Positions 1 to 11,557 of a stretch of DNA of 64,000 nt are shown here, in pieces. Location of the stretch: positions 1,178,001 to 1,242,000 of the forward strand of contig OY751496.1 in assembly GCA_963565915.1 (NCBI GenBank), given 5' to 3'. Below the pieces are notes generated by a model that was given only the letters and a program-made list of their open reading frames with translations, was not told the origin of the DNA and did not search any database. Position 1 is the stretch's first letter. Every line of letters starts with the position of its first letter. Source of the DNA: Entoloma clypeatum. Taxonomy: Eukaryota > Basidiomycota > Agaricomycetes > Agaricales > Entolomataceae. The translations under genes and the position numbers were made by a program.

Positions 1-610
1 GTGACAAATCGGGAACAGGGTCAACACGATGATGATTGTATGTTTCAACAATCAATTCTCGAACCTTATCATAGGTGAGATCATCATTGTAAAGAAGGGT
101 TTCTATGGCAAAGTCATCCCAATCAGGAGACGGGAGGGCAGATAGAAGCATTAGGGTCCGAGTCGATGAAGAAATAGAATGATGTGCGCCGAGATGATCA
201 AAGATTTTATCAAGATAATCAATCTCGGTTGCAGGTTGTCGCTTCATAGAAAGTTTGAAGGATAATGCAGCACGAATGTCAGACAGAACTGTTTCATAAA
301 CAGCTCGTCCGAACCTATTCTTCAACTCAAACCAAGTTTCAGAAGACATATTTTTGGTGAGTTTGATCGACGGGTCGACACGAAGTCGAATATTGGCTAA
401 AGCCATTTGATCCCTAATGTTCCATGCCTTGACTTTAGTTGTATGGGCTTTCCTCGTAAGGTTAGCAGACATCAAGGGTCGCTTCTCAGCACCATCAACA
501 ATTTGCCACAAACCCTGAGATCTAAGGAACGAACACATGGTGTTCGCCCACTCAGGGTAGTTTGTGCCGTCAAGAACGGGAACAGCAATCAAAGAAGTGA
601 TTGAAGACAT
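1..610 (-). CDS. Ty1/copia gag, N-terminal part (runs off window)
   Basis: Open frame of 203 codons from ATG at 610 to the window edge with no stop. The product begins MSSITSLIAVPVLDGTNYPEW and has the make-up of copia gag (UBN2/DUF4219 type): the early DGTNYPEW motif, a W-x(n)-LKNRFG segment and a SALPSPDWDDF segment near residue 165. In copia elements this protein forms the virus-like particle. The C-terminal zinc knuckle and all of pol would lie left of the window. The ATG follows directly on a pyrimidine tract plus AG, a likely 3' splice site at 619. The start is supported by the family N-terminus. Assignment rests on recognised motifs, not on an alignment. Confidence 0.8.
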   Translation of the reverse strand, partial: MSSITSLIAVPVLDGTNYPEWANTMCSFLRSQGLWQIVDGAEKRPLMSANLTRKAHTTKVKAWNIRDQMALANIRLRVDPSIKLTKNMSSETWFELKNRFGRAVYETVLSDIRAALSFKLSMKRQPATEIDYLDKIFDHLGAHHSISSSTRTLMLLSALPSPDWDDFAIETLLYNDDLTYDKVRELIVETYNHHRVDPVPDLS

Positions 611-1270
611 GTTTGTTTCTAAAAAGAAACAGTGGTCAGCAAATATTCAAGACCAATTTAAACCGATAAGAGGTATTGTCTGAATTGTTTGTGACACATG
701 TCAGAGAGAGTTTATGTAATAGCCTTTATTTATGTGACTAGGGGTCACAATGCTGTGGTATTTACATAAAGACGGTCGCCTATAGATCAGGCGATTGCTC
801 CATCTTTATTACCCCGGGTGTAACCTCGGGTGTGATTCTCCTTTCTTCATCGTCACTATTATTGAAGGGGGACGGTAAGTCCCTCGTTCGAGCTCTCCGG
901 ATGTTACTTGGGCGTGGCGCCCAGGGATCCTAGAGTCAAAGTTCAACAAGTGAAGAGAATATAGATGGGGATGCATACTGCTTTTTTCTTTCCACATTTG
1001 CGAGTACAGACATGGCATGCATGCCGTCCGTATCGCAATTGCGTGACTTTCACCTTTCGGATGCGTGGTGTGACCATGCAATTCAGAGTACAGAGGTGTC
1101 GTCTGTGGAAACCGTCATCTCGCTGAATAACGCGGATGTCACGGTGTGACCAATGGTTTGCTTGAATGAAACCATAATGGAAGCAGATGCAAGATCCTTT
1201 CATCTAGGAACGATTTTAAGTCAGCATCAAATCTGAGATCGTGCAACCATAAAAATGGGAAGTCCCTGAG

Positions 1271-1770
1271 GCAACCCAAAAAGGGCGCTTCTACCAGGTA
1301 CAGGGTGCAACAGATCAAGATTGATCGACGAAAAAGGTTCAAGGAACAGAAAGTTCCTGAGAATCGTAATGTCCGAATGTCAGCACATCGAGATACACTC
1401 GATTTGGTTAAAACCAAATGCCAGACAGGACATGACACAGCGTGAGAAAACCCCAAATCTAGATCGCAGCCAAATGAAGGCGCAGATACAAGAGAGGGTT
1501 TTTCACAGGGGTGTGGCGGCCGCCTATCAAGGCGCTCAAACCACAGGCTTGTACAAAATGTCCAAATATAGACATAGGCCATAAAAGGCCCTAGTCTAGA
1601 TCAAGAACTAGATGCAGCCCTAGGGGCGTTTTGCTAGTCTTGGACATCAGAACTAGGTGCAGCCCAAAGGGCGCTCACTAGTCTGGAACCTCCGAGTATC
1701 AAACCAGATAACTAACTTAGACTAGTTTATGCTACTAGCTAAAGAGGCAGTAGCAGCCCAAAGGGCGCTT
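1271..1770. repeat. Four dispersed GCCCAAAGGGC-type hairpin motifs
   Basis: Related 17-20 nt motifs of the form GCARCCCwAAGGGCGCTT occur at about 1271-1290, 1614-1630, 1659-1675 and 1753-1770. Each contains a perfect or near-perfect GCCC/GGGC stem with a 3-5 nt loop. All lie in the untranslated leader of the copia element. Function unknown. Confidence 0.6.
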
Positions 1771-1868
1771 TTAAGACTCGCGCTCACTGGCTAGGCCAGG
1801 TTAGTATCTAACAGGCTAGACAGTCGCAGCAACTCCGTCAGAGCGCGCAGACTGTACTGGGCAATCCG

Positions 1869-1880
1869 GGGCCCATAACC
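1869..1880 (-). other. Copia primer-binding site, half-tRNA type
   Basis: The minus strand reads GGTTATGGGCCC. Its complement, GGGCCCATAACC, is the anticodon stem-loop of eukaryotic initiator tRNA-Met (anticodon CAT). Drosophila copia is primed by a cut initiator tRNA at this internal position rather than at the tRNA 3' end. The site sits right next to the proposed LTR end, as expected. Confidence 0.7.
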
Positions 1881-2323
1881 TATCGAACAGCACACCTACA
1901 TACGCAGGGAAGCCTGGGTAAGATACTCACATTGGAGGCAAGAAGAGCGAGAAGAGCTTGAGTGATGAAGGTACTTGGTAAGAGTCCTATTATTGCAGAT
2001 ACAGATACATCGAGTATTTATACCTACAAGGATGCGCACAGACCATGTACAAACAAGTACAAACTGAGTTCTGTCGCAGAACCATAAACTCACGTTTATG
2101 GTAATATGTGACTTATAGTCATATAGTGTGACAAGCACATGATGTGACATAACATGACATATGTTATGCACGTCTGACACATATCTAATGAGTCAGGGAT
2201 CTAGAGCGAGTCTAGATTGTTCTAAGTCTAGAACACTTCCATATGTAACTCCATATGGGAATACACATGTTTATAGACATGTGATTGACTGTCGAGACAT
2301 CCGTCTAGAATGTATTCTCAACA
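1881..2323 (-). repeat. Copia 5' LTR
   Basis: On the minus strand the segment starts TGTTGAGAATACATTC, a usual copia LTR start, and ends at the primer site. It holds a TATAAATA box at 2022-2015. The last bases (TTCGATA) are not a clean CA end, so the inner boundary is approximate. The second LTR lies outside the window, so the ends cannot be checked by comparison. Confidence 0.6.
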
Positions 2324-2616
2324 CGAAGGTGCTGTGGGCAGTTGAACTTCTTTTGAATGGCATTGCAGCAATGTGAGCGTGAGTAACTGTAGATCTTCTC
2401 AGAGACTTCGTTCACGGAACTAGCTAAATTTGCTTTAAAGCGAAGATTGGTACGATGGCCCTAAGTATCGTTGGTCTGGCCACCGCTGAACACTGGCTTC
2501 AAAATATAAATTGTGTGTTCCCACTCAACTTTTCGTTCTTTCCTCCACTCCTCTTTCTTGGACTTTCACTTACGATGCGCCGCGACCCCGCCCTTGAGGT
2601 GTAAACGACGGCAACG

Positions 2617-5490
2617 ATGAGCTCCAACAATCTGCTCTACGTCCTCGAAGCATCTCCCCGTTCATCGCTCTTTTCAGACTACAAACTTGCTGAGGCTTGG
2701 CCCTCTGTTCCCGTCTACCCGCTCCCACACCTCCCACACCTTCCATTCGACTCTTATTCTCCCAACTCTCCCGTCGACACGCATTCATACTCCTCCCCGC
2801 CATCCTCTCTTCTATTGTCACAAGAGCCGTCGCACCTTTCATGACCTATGTCGTCGGCCAGACCTTTGCCACTTTTGCAGCCTTTCCCCAATGCCACCCA
2901 ACCCACGAAGAAAATCCCGCCTCGTTCATGACGTTGGAATTGCTGCACTCCAGCTCGTGGCTCTTGCATTCCGCGCTCTCGTTCTCAGCAGCCTAACGTC
3001 GTGCCTTTGGCTCTGGACCGGGGAGCGCAACGTCATGGCGTGCGAAAACGTGTCTACCGAGCTGTATCAGAGAAGGAGCTGGTTCGACACCAAGATGGGA
3101 GCAGAAACCACCGACGACCAATGTCCTCTCGGTGATGGTGGCCTCATGGCTCAATTTAATCGGTATGTCTCTTGCATTGTATCTGATTTCTCATACTCAT
3201 TCTCTTCTCACAGCGAAACTGACGACGTCCGGACTGCCGCGTCACTCGCCTTGGGCCAACTCCTCCAGTACCTCACAATATGCATCGCATGTCTTCTACT
3301 TGCCTTTATTCGCTCCTGATCACTCGCCCTCGTCATCCTCTCCGCCGTCCCTCTCCTGATGATCATTCAAACCCAAGGACTCGCTGCCCCTTTTCTTGCA
3401 TCTCAGCGGTCTGGAACAGCCACAGCCGCTACCATCATCGACTGCGCAATTGCTTCCATCTCCTTAAATACCGTCTGGGGAGCTACCAGCGCGCTCGCTC
3501 AATTTACCACGATGGCCATGTTCGTCCCAGGCTTCTGGTTCGGTGCCAAGTTCGTTCGGGAGTACAAGGCTTCTGCCAGAGATGTCATGACCGTCTTTTG
3601 GGCTTGCCTCATCGTGACAATTAACCTCCAAATGTGCATCCCCAAAATCATCGCCCCCTCCAAAGGCAAATTCGCCATCGTCGCTCTCCTTACCCCTGTC
3701 GGCGACGCATCCTCTCGTTCGTCCACATACTCCGAGTTTACAGAGATCCCAGTCTCCCCTAGTGCACCATCGACAACGTTCTCAAAGACAAAGCAAAGAA
3801 AACCCTCCCGCAACATGGTGCTTCGCAATATCCGGCCCGCTGCCTGCGTAGGAGAGATTTCTCTCCATAACGTCACATTCACCTACTCCACACTCTCCAC
3901 ACTCTCCACCCCTACACTCAGCGACGCTTCGCTCTTCCTCCCCGCACATGAAATGACCTTCATCGTCGGTGCCTCCGGCTCCGGAAAGTCCACCATAGCA
4001 CAGCTCCTCCGCGCGTACGCCCCCGAGATGGGTAATGTCTGCCCCGAGACGGACATGCGATATCTCGACGAGGAGTGGATGTGCTCATGTGTCCTCGGCG
4101 TTGGACAGAGATGGGGTGATGTCGTTGTGGATGGCAAGACGATCGCGGAGAACGTCGCGTTAGGCGTGGCTAATCTTTCACCATCTGCTGTGGAGGAGGC
4201 TTGCAGGTGGTACTTGGGGGAAGTGGTGTTGCGTTGAGTGGCAGGCAGCGGCAGAGGTTGGCTATGGCGGGGGCATGGTTGAGGGACCCACCCGTTTTGG
4301 TGTTGGGTGCGTTTTACCACCACTTGTTTGTAGATGAAGCTACCTCGGCTTTGGACGCCACCTTTCCGTGCTCCCGTATTCGAGGCACCCAAGGCCTGGC
4401 ACAAGTTAAGACAACCTTTGTCATCACCCACGACCTCTCCCAGGTCTGCCCCAATGATTTCGTCTACCTCATGATTCCGGACAGGTCGTCGAGCAGGGAT
4501 TCCGGCGCGATCTCGAGAAGGACTGTGGACCCTCTCACTCAGTGGCTTTGCTCGCGGACCTGGCGAGTTCCGCAAAATGCTCGATGTCCAGCTTGGGATG
4601 GGCGGGTTCCTGCCGGCTAAGGACCTCGATGTGCACTTTCCCTCGACCGACATCGAGCTTGAAGATCAAGACACTCACAAGATGGAAGAGATTCACGAAA
4701 CATCAAACCCTTCTCCACCCCCTCACTTTTAAAACATAAATATTTAACATCATCACAAATCTTACCTCTACCGACACCTCTCCCGTTCTTGTTAATATCG
4801 ACACACAAACTGTGCCTGCGACCGACATCTATACCCTTCCCCGCAAGTGTCTATCCCTTATAAGCTCCTTTTCTTCTTCGGCCTCTTCATTTGTACTCTC
4901 TCTCTGGCGCCATGACCCCTCTTCTCCTTCCTCCTCTCCCGACTCCCCTCTGACAACCGGTTAGGCGGGATTGTCCTCGGCATTGCAGGGCTTGATGGTC
5001 TTCTGCTCGGATTGATGACGCACGCAACCTTGTTGCCGCCGTCATGGGACAGTGCTTCGTCATCGGCAGCATGCTGGGTGTTGGGCTCGTGTGGGCTATG
5101 GCGCGGGGGTGGCAGTTGACCCTGGTCGGGTTTGCCCTTGCCCCCGTTTTTATGGGTGTGATGGGGTTGCAGACCCAGCTGGTGGCGGGGTGCGAGATGC
5201 GGAACAAGAAGGCATGGGAGGACGTTGCACGGGGGTATTATGATACCATTGTGAATGTGAGGGGCATCCGTGCGATGGGTGTTTTAGGGAGAGGTTTGGG
5301 AAGGCAGCCGATGAGGCTTTGACAACGGGAGTGAAGGGTGCGTTTGTGAAGGGTTGCACGTATGGAGCTGCGAGCGGGCTCATCTATCTGTCCGAGGCGC
5401 TGCTGTTTTATGTTGGGGCGGTCCTCATTGCGAAGGGAACGTACACGTACCTCCGATGGTGGAAGTCCTCAACTTGGTTGTGACGATGTT
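2617..5490 (+). pseudogene. ABC transporter, Ste6/MDR-like, broken and truncated
   Basis: Pieces of one full-size ABC exporter occur in order but in shifting frames: TMD1 (about 2740-2990, with APFMTYVVGQ, and 3200-3650), NBD1 with Walker A GASGSGKST near 3970, a degenerate signature LSGRQRQRLA (usual LSGGQRQ) near 4240, Walker B VLVLDEATSALD split near 4306, then TTFVITHDLSQ. TMD2 follows from about 4960 to 5470 (GYYDTIVNVRGIRAMG, then YTYL). NBD2 is absent. About 60 bp seem missing between EEACR and the signature, and a one-base loss precedes VEVLNLVV at 5455. Family members export lipopeptide pheromone or drugs across the plasma membrane. Some frame changes may be introns, but the missing second ATPase and the altered signature argue for a pseudogene. 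Confidence 0.7.
4307..4333 (+). other. 27-nt GT..AG insert in Walker B of the ABC gene
   Basis: The reading VLVL is followed by 27 bases beginning GTGCG and ending TAG. Removing them exactly gives VLVL-DEATSALD, the canonical Walker B/D-loop. It behaves like an intron but is far shorter than normal fungal introns. It may be an intron shortened by deletion in a dead gene. Confidence 0.45.
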
Positions 5491-5571
5491 ATTATAAATT
5501 GTTGATTATAAAAAAAATAAAAATAGTAAAAAAACATGTCGCAAGCAGATAGACCTAAAAGCAGACCACAA

Positions 5572-7275
5572 TTATATGCCTTCCAGCCATACATCATTCA
5601 ACAAATCCTGTGCACTAGAGCGAGAGATGGGGTCCAATGTCAGACAACGACGCATGAATGCAGCGACATCTGGCACATCATTCTTTTCAACAGTTTGCAT
5701 ATCGTTTAAGATACTCTCGAGGCTGCTCGGCGTAAAATTTGTGACTCGAAGAAGGGCGCCTGTCATACACGATGTCACTGTCAGAACCTCCTGACCGGGC
5801 CGAAAGACCTCTCACTTACCAGAGTCACTGAAGTAGTCAGTTTGGCGGCTGCAGGCTTCAAGGAATCGAGGGGGAAATGGTCCCAGATACTCAGCCATAT
5901 TCTGCAAGTGGAAATCGGTAGAGTACATGTTTGGTTGACCAAAAAGGTGGAAGTCAGTGATTAGCTCAAACAGCTGAAGTAGAGAAACCTTGATGAGGAA
6001 AAAAATCAGAAAGCCAACTCAGTTAAAAACATACGAGACATCCCACTGCCCATATGTCGATGGGCGACGACCATGGGTGACCGAGAATAACTTCTGGTGC
6101 GCGAACGATAGCAGGTTGGTAGTGATCTCCATGGGTATACTTTTCCACTTTGGTAGCTGTTTATAGTTCAATGTGAGCGTATTATAAGAAACCTCGCGAT
6201 GAATGTACCTTGACCATAGTCAATAACGCACACCCTGATATTGTCGAGAGACCGGTTCAGGCCGAAATCCGGGAGAGGTTGCGACTTGGCAATAAACACT
6301 GGACGGGACGAGATTTTGTGATTCAGCGAGGGCATAGAGGCAACAGGTGGATTGGCCTGCAGATACTCGTATATTTGTGGGCCAATCAGGTCAGAGGGTA
6401 ACACGAGAACATTATCAGCTTTGAGGTCTTAAAATGGCATCACTCGCAAATTAATTTAAGCAATGATGATGCCACAAAATCACCTGTATGAATGTACCCA
6501 CACTCACGATGGAGGTAGTCTAAAGCAAGAAGTATCTGCTTGATGATTCGCTTCGCAACAGGTATGGTAAAAGAGCTCCGCTGAAGCGGCCTGAGCATCT
6601 TCAGGCTTGAACCCAAGACATTCGTCACAAAACAGATATGATTGCCCGCGGCGCTTGTGGCGGTGAAGCAGCGTCGGAGTGTCAGGCAATGCTGAAAGCC
6701 TGGGTGACGGGGATTGGCGGATTCGATCCTTCTGAAGACTTCATATTCCGGTGACAAACCACCAACGATGCATGCTGTCGCATGCGCGGTCAGGATTTTC
6801 ACGGCAACGTATGTTGTGGGGTCCGTGGCCATGTCACTGTAAGAAACAGATAGATGAGCCGAGCCAACAAGGAGGGGGGTGGACGCACATCCCGAGCCAC
6901 ACGGTAGAGTGGCGAGCCCACCCAAGCTTCACGACCTGGATCAATTCCGATCAAAAATGTGCAGGTGAGTGACGGACATACCTTGCGAACTAATCGGTAT
7001 TGGCCTAATCGATATCCAACCAGAGGAGATGCGTAGTACCCATAACCTTCCTCAGCACTCGAGAAGAGAGGCTCCTCGTGGTGGTCATCCCTGAGCAAAG
7101 GTGTAACTGTCTCTCGTGTGTCAAGTGTTCGAGATGAACCCGAGTCCTGAACCGGAACTGATGCCACTTGAGTTTGACTGGTCATATTCCGGGATGAGAG
7201 GGATGTCCAATGGGAATGTTTTTGACTCGAGAGGGCGTGATGTAAAGTTAGTTTACGAGGCCGCAAGCGGAACAT
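5572..7275 (-). CDS. SRPK-like serine/threonine protein kinase, seven exons
   Basis: Seven exons joined by GT..AG introns give one frame of 455 codons: 7275-6982, 6926-6889, 6836-6484, 6427-6209, 6156-6035, 5973-5820, 5759-5572 (stop TAA). Kinase landmarks in order: GQYRLVRK, degenerate glycine loop LGWARHSTVWL, VAVK lysine, catalytic loop GYIHTDLKADN (HTD instead of HRD, as in SR-protein kinases), DYG instead of DFG, RAPEVILG, DIWAVGCL, then a CMGC-like C-lobe ending FMRRCLTLDPISRSS. Such kinases phosphorylate SR-type proteins; fungi often carry expanded families. The start at 7275 is uncertain; ATG at 7185 would shorten the N-terminus by 30 residues. All exons join in phase with no lesion, so this is the only apparently intact host gene here. 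The altered DFG and glycine loop may weaken catalysis. Confidence 0.82.
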
Positions 7276-8488
7276 ACCCAGCAGCGCCGAAGTCAGTACG
7301 GGTGGAGACAAACGATGAGTGGATGATGTTTAAACTCCGACAGCGAATTTCCCAGGCGGTCGATGACTTGACCATCATCACATGCTCAGTAAAAAGGCCG
7401 TGTATTAGACAAGCAAGGTGACAGAGGTTATGATGCATGTAAATTTTTGAAAAACAGGAGAATCTGCACAGATCTGCACTCAGATGAGAAATACCTGCAA
7501 TTTGCCCACTCACTGTGGTAATTTGCCTCTATGAATGTCGAATATATCTTGGATAAATTGGGAAGGATATTATGATATGTTTTGTTGTTTGTTGATCAGA
7601 TAAATCAAAGAATTCAATTCTGATTTCTCCCTCTGATAAATTGACATGTGATCAACATTTTTAAAGAGAACACAATGCTATTAGGTTTTCCAATATGATC
7701 TACAATAGCTTCACCAACCCTATTCCCAATTTAAAGCCACGTCTCATCAAGAACTAATTGGAATTGATAATGGATATTTGATTGATGGATAAAGATTGAA
7801 TTCTGATTGAGGTATGAGCAATGAATAAAATGTGAAAGAATATCCAATATGCTTTGACATGTCTTCTCATGATTCTCCCTCCTCCAAAGTGGATTATATT
7901 CTGAAAGTTGATCATGATTTATCCTTCATTCAAGCCATACGAGACATATTAACAATATTATTTAGCTTACTTATGTGGAACAACCATGGTGTTTCCTCAC
8001 AAAAATAGTGTGTACACATGACCAGGCTAACAGGGAGATTGAAAACTCATGCAATAAATGGCATAAAACAGTCATTATAGGGATAATGTACGAGAGTCAT
8101 GCTGGAGTACGGCTAGGCAATGGTATGGATATGGATAATCCATGCAGATTAGTGTTGCCGCGGTTCTGACTCCAGTTGGCTCTGAGCCAAAACCGCACTG
8201 CACAGAGCTGAAACCAAGCCAAACCGTGATGTTCCGAAGCCATAACTTCCAAAGCCGTGGTTGTAAGTGGTTTTGGTTTGGCTGCTGGCTTGAGCCGGTG
8301 CCTTGTAAACACAACAAACACAAATTCAAACAAAACATTCGCACGTCTCTGAGACTTCTTTCTGCAAGCAAGCAATATGATTCAAGTGTAAATATGTCAT
8401 ATAAAATGCCCTAAGCGTGACAATAATGATGTATGTAGGTAGGGCAGGGGAGGGATTCTTATCAAAATAAAATGATAGTAAAAAAATG
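7276..8488. other. AT-rich intergenic region
   Basis: No gene recognised. It is AT-rich with no good promoter landmarks. At about 8150-8310 a GC-richer patch carries repeated AARCCAAACCGY-like motifs on both strands (CCAAAACCG, CCAAGCCAAACCG, GGTTTTGGTTTGG). Such sub-terminal motifs are common in non-autonomous DNA transposons, but no clear ends were found. Confidence 0.4.
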
Positions 8489-11400
8489 TCAGTTGCGAGC
8501 CCGCTTTTGACGATCTACCATGCACTCCTCATGCTGCCGTTTCTCTTCCTTTGTTTCGAAGACAATTGCAAGGTGGTCTGCAGGCAGCCGCACCTCAATT
8601 CCTGTCCGAGTTGAACTTGCACCAATGGGATCAATGATTTCGACGAGAGCTGCTTCCTCGGAGCCACAGCGACTATGACAAATTTGAAGAGCAAACCTAC
8701 CCTGATGATTGTTATGCTTAACAAACCATTCCAAGGTTCAGGCAGAGTATGCAGGAAAGTGGAAAGGCGAAGAGCAAAGTGATTGCTAAATCTAAGGAAT
8801 CTACTATAGTACAAGAGGTTTATATAGGTACTGACTATAGGCGGTAGCGGATGAGTCAGTACTGCGGAAGGCAGTGCGCATGAGTAAGGCAACTGCGGAA
8901 GGCTATGTACAGTGAGTAAGCTGACTGCAGAAAGTGAGTCAGCGCGGGAGCGAAGTATACTAAAGGGGATGACGAAGTAATGTAATGAGTCAGACTGGGA
9001 ATTGAAGGTTGCGAAAGTAGACATTAGACATAGTAAGTTCGTAAGAGGGCACCAAGTCGGGCCGATAAGTAAAAGATATGATGTGGTCCTCATACCGTAG
9101 AGTCCGTAACAATGATCCCCCTTGAGAACAACAAGCAGAGCATCAGTCTGCTTCACATTTGGATGGATGATAGAAACCCAATCTGGGTCCAAAATGTGCA
9201 TCCTTTGATTCGCTGTGTAAATGATTTTTGGCTGTCCGTCACGCATGGTGCTGGAAACATAGACCCACGACAGGTTGAACTGGCCGCCAGTAACCTTCAC
9301 CTGTACTTTGACGCCCAAGAAACGTGGATCAAGAAGATCATGATTGGGAGTGGGCGCGGATGTGGAGGGTGTTGTGGGGTGGAAGTAGCAACCTGGAGTC
9401 TGCGACGATGGATCCCAAGCTGGGGTGGACGATGAGCCTCCAGGCTCAGGCATGGGGGTGGTTGCAATTAAGATGGGGGGGGGGGGGGGCCGGGCGCGGG
9501 GAAGTGGGTCACAGAAAAGTGGGTCGAAGAGGCGACTTTGTGGGTACTGGAACTCGAATAGCTCTTGCTTGGTGCTGAAAGTAAGGATCATTAATTAGCA
9601 TCAGAGGATGAATGTATATTGGATGGAACTCATACTCAAATTCAACCACATCATCATAATCAAAGATCGCCTTCAGGAACGCCACATTTGGATCATAGTT
9701 CATGAAACAGACTTCAATACTGAGGCCGCTCACTGTATCTTGATTGGGCAGAACATTCTCAACAACCGCGGGCTGGCCTTTATGCTGGTGTCCATGCTTG
9801 ATAACCATGACCTTGACCCCCTGCCAAGGGACTTGATGCCGCTCCTTCAACGCTGCTGAAAGTGCCAAATCATCTGAAGAGGGCAGCGACACAGCATGCA
9901 GCATGGGCGGTTCTGTGATTGAGGCACTGTTTTTGTGAACGACAAATGACTAAGAAAGAAGTTAGAAGATGAATGTTTCTTCCCTGAAAAGAAGTGCTGT
10001 ACCTCCATAGCAGGACGGGTGTCGTCACCACCTTTTTCAAGGATCCAGATGTCAATGTAGTCTACCCGCTCTACAAATCCCATTCAGCCTCTATGCACGC
10101 CTCTGACAACTCTGACAAAATTGCCAATACTGATGGATTTGCGGACGTGGTACCATGGAAGTTTCAAAACCTCACCCCCCATTTCAGCGACTTCAATCTC
10201 AACAAAGTCTGGTTGAGCAAGTTTGACCCGGCCAAATTCCCCATTGTGCAAACCTTCAACAATTTTGACCGACTCTCCAGCAAAGAACACCCATTCAAGC
10301 AGGGTGGAAAACTCCTCGCCCATCAGGCGTTGGATCCCTGGGTGTGGGCTGAGGAGGAAAAGGGCATGCAATTCAGTGGAGATGGAGACAGCCTCAGACG
10401 ACACAGAATACACATCAAAGTCTTTTATCAGCAGGCCGTGTTCGAAAGTGCACCCATCGAAAAAGAAAGTATCATTCCCTTTCGGAGTCGGTGGGATGCT
10501 GAAGATCTTTTCAATGATGGAGGGATTGAAAAGAGCCTGGGGAGGAGGAGGAGTGGAGTGTGGCTGCTTGCCCCATTTTCTTGATGAGAGAGGGGTCGAA
10601 AGCTGGAGGCAAGGCACCAGGAGGAGTTGTACGCCACCCCATGGCATTAACTTGTTGACATACCCAAGGTCACCTTTGTAGGCACCTCTTAAGACCCACA
10701 CCCACTGTCCAATCCTGAGCCTTAGTTCCCAATCCTGAGGAAGACGGAGTGTCGCTGGTTGATCTTCCAGTGGGACAAACTTGATGATAGGTGTTGCTAG
10801 CTGGTCTTGTGAAACCAACAGGTTTCCTCTCTTCATGACCCCGGGGATGCGGCGCAGGAAGCTACGGAGGTTTGGGGTCATGTCGGCCTCGATGAAAACC
10901 GACCCTCAGAGAGGTCCACAGGTATAGGCCGCTGATAGAACGTCTGGCGTCGCCCTGTCCTTGACTAGCTGGAAGAGCATGTAGACAACTTCTTCTTCAA
11001 ATCCAGGCTGGAATATCCTTGAGACTTACCACAAACGAGATGAATGGAGACTTACCCAGCATCAGAGTGGCCAAATAGGTTTGTCTGACATTTGAGGTTG
11101 ACACAGTAGATTGTGTGGTAAAATTCCGCCAGACGCCTCATCGTCGTATGTGGTTGTGGGGCATTGGCGTGGTAGCACACACATTCATGGACCACATACC
11201 AATCAATATCATCCTCCAGCTCATCCTGTGGCTTGTCCAGTCCGCCGGCCTGGTAATTGTTCCACTGCCGAATGCCGTCAGGGTGATTATCCTCCTGGTC
11301 ATTGATAAAACCTAGAGCTACCTCAGAAGTGGATCAAAATAAGAGGACAGATTGCTTACCATCCTTCTCCTCCTCCTCCTCCTCATCATCATCATCAGCA

Positions 11401-11557
11401 TCATTGACTTGAGCCTCGAGATCCACGAAGGGATTATGAGCTTCCGTGATCTGTTTAACAGACTGTAAGCCCCCCACGTGTTGCATGAGCAAGAAGACAG
11501 ACATACCTGGCGACAACTCATCCTGTTGGTGGGTTCGATTGACGACCTATGGGACAT
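8489..11557 (-). pseudogene. Spt5/KOW-domain-like gene, interrupted
   Basis: Minus-strand exons carry, in order: an acidic stretch after NPFVDLEAQVND (about 11470-11360, then a 42-nt intron); FINDQ.. to HSDAG (11330-11055); an NGN-like part with EEEVVYMLFQLVKDRATPDVLSAAYTCG and GSVFIEADMTPN (11020-10880); KOW-like units GQWVWVLRGAYKGDLGYV (near 10700) and GNFVRVVRGVHRG (near 10090); a middle exon (9904-9607); and a last exon with a proline tract and a final KOW-like VVLKGDHQGRF, stop at 8489. Spt5/NusG-type proteins bind RNA polymerase and nascent RNA. Lesions: an in-frame TGA near 10905 where CGA is expected, and a 402-bp solo LTR inside the last exon. Start codon not settled. Agaricomycetes often hold many such Spt5-like copies, so this need not be the essential SPT5. 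Confidence 0.65.
8710..9111 (-). mobile_element. Solo LTR of Ty3 family B
   Basis: Reads TGTTACGG... to ...GCATAACA on the minus strand, 402 bp, the same length and layout as the B1 5' LTR at 42934-43335. It is flanked by a perfect 5-bp duplication ATGAT (8705-8709 and 9112-9116). Removing the LTR and one duplication restores the KOW-like LKGDHQGRF reading of the host exon. It marks LTR-LTR recombination after an insertion into coding sequence. Confidence 0.92.

Larger units (their letters stand above)
619..1930 (-). other. Candidate 1.3-kb intron covering copia leader and primer site
   Basis: On the minus strand a strong donor GTGAGTATCT starts at 1930, about 90 nt after a TATA box. A strong acceptor, TTTCTTTTTAG, ends at 619, eight bases before the gag ATG. 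A CTGAC branch-site match lies about 15 nt before the acceptor. No long recognisable protein is encoded between them. If spliced, gag mRNA would lose the primer-binding site, while unspliced RNA would keep it for reverse transcription. The splice signals are seen; splicing is inferred. Confidence 0.5.

Noticed and set aside
880..905. tRNA-like B-box
   Set aside because: GTTCGAGCTC is only a partial match, with no A-box or cloverleaf around it.
1139..1582. 147-codon minus-strand frame in the copia leader
   Set aside because: No recognisable features, and the region is bounded by strong splice signals.
9112..9578. Plus-strand frames opposite the KOW gene
   Set aside because: Shadow of the minus-strand exon coding the proline tract and KOW-like segment.
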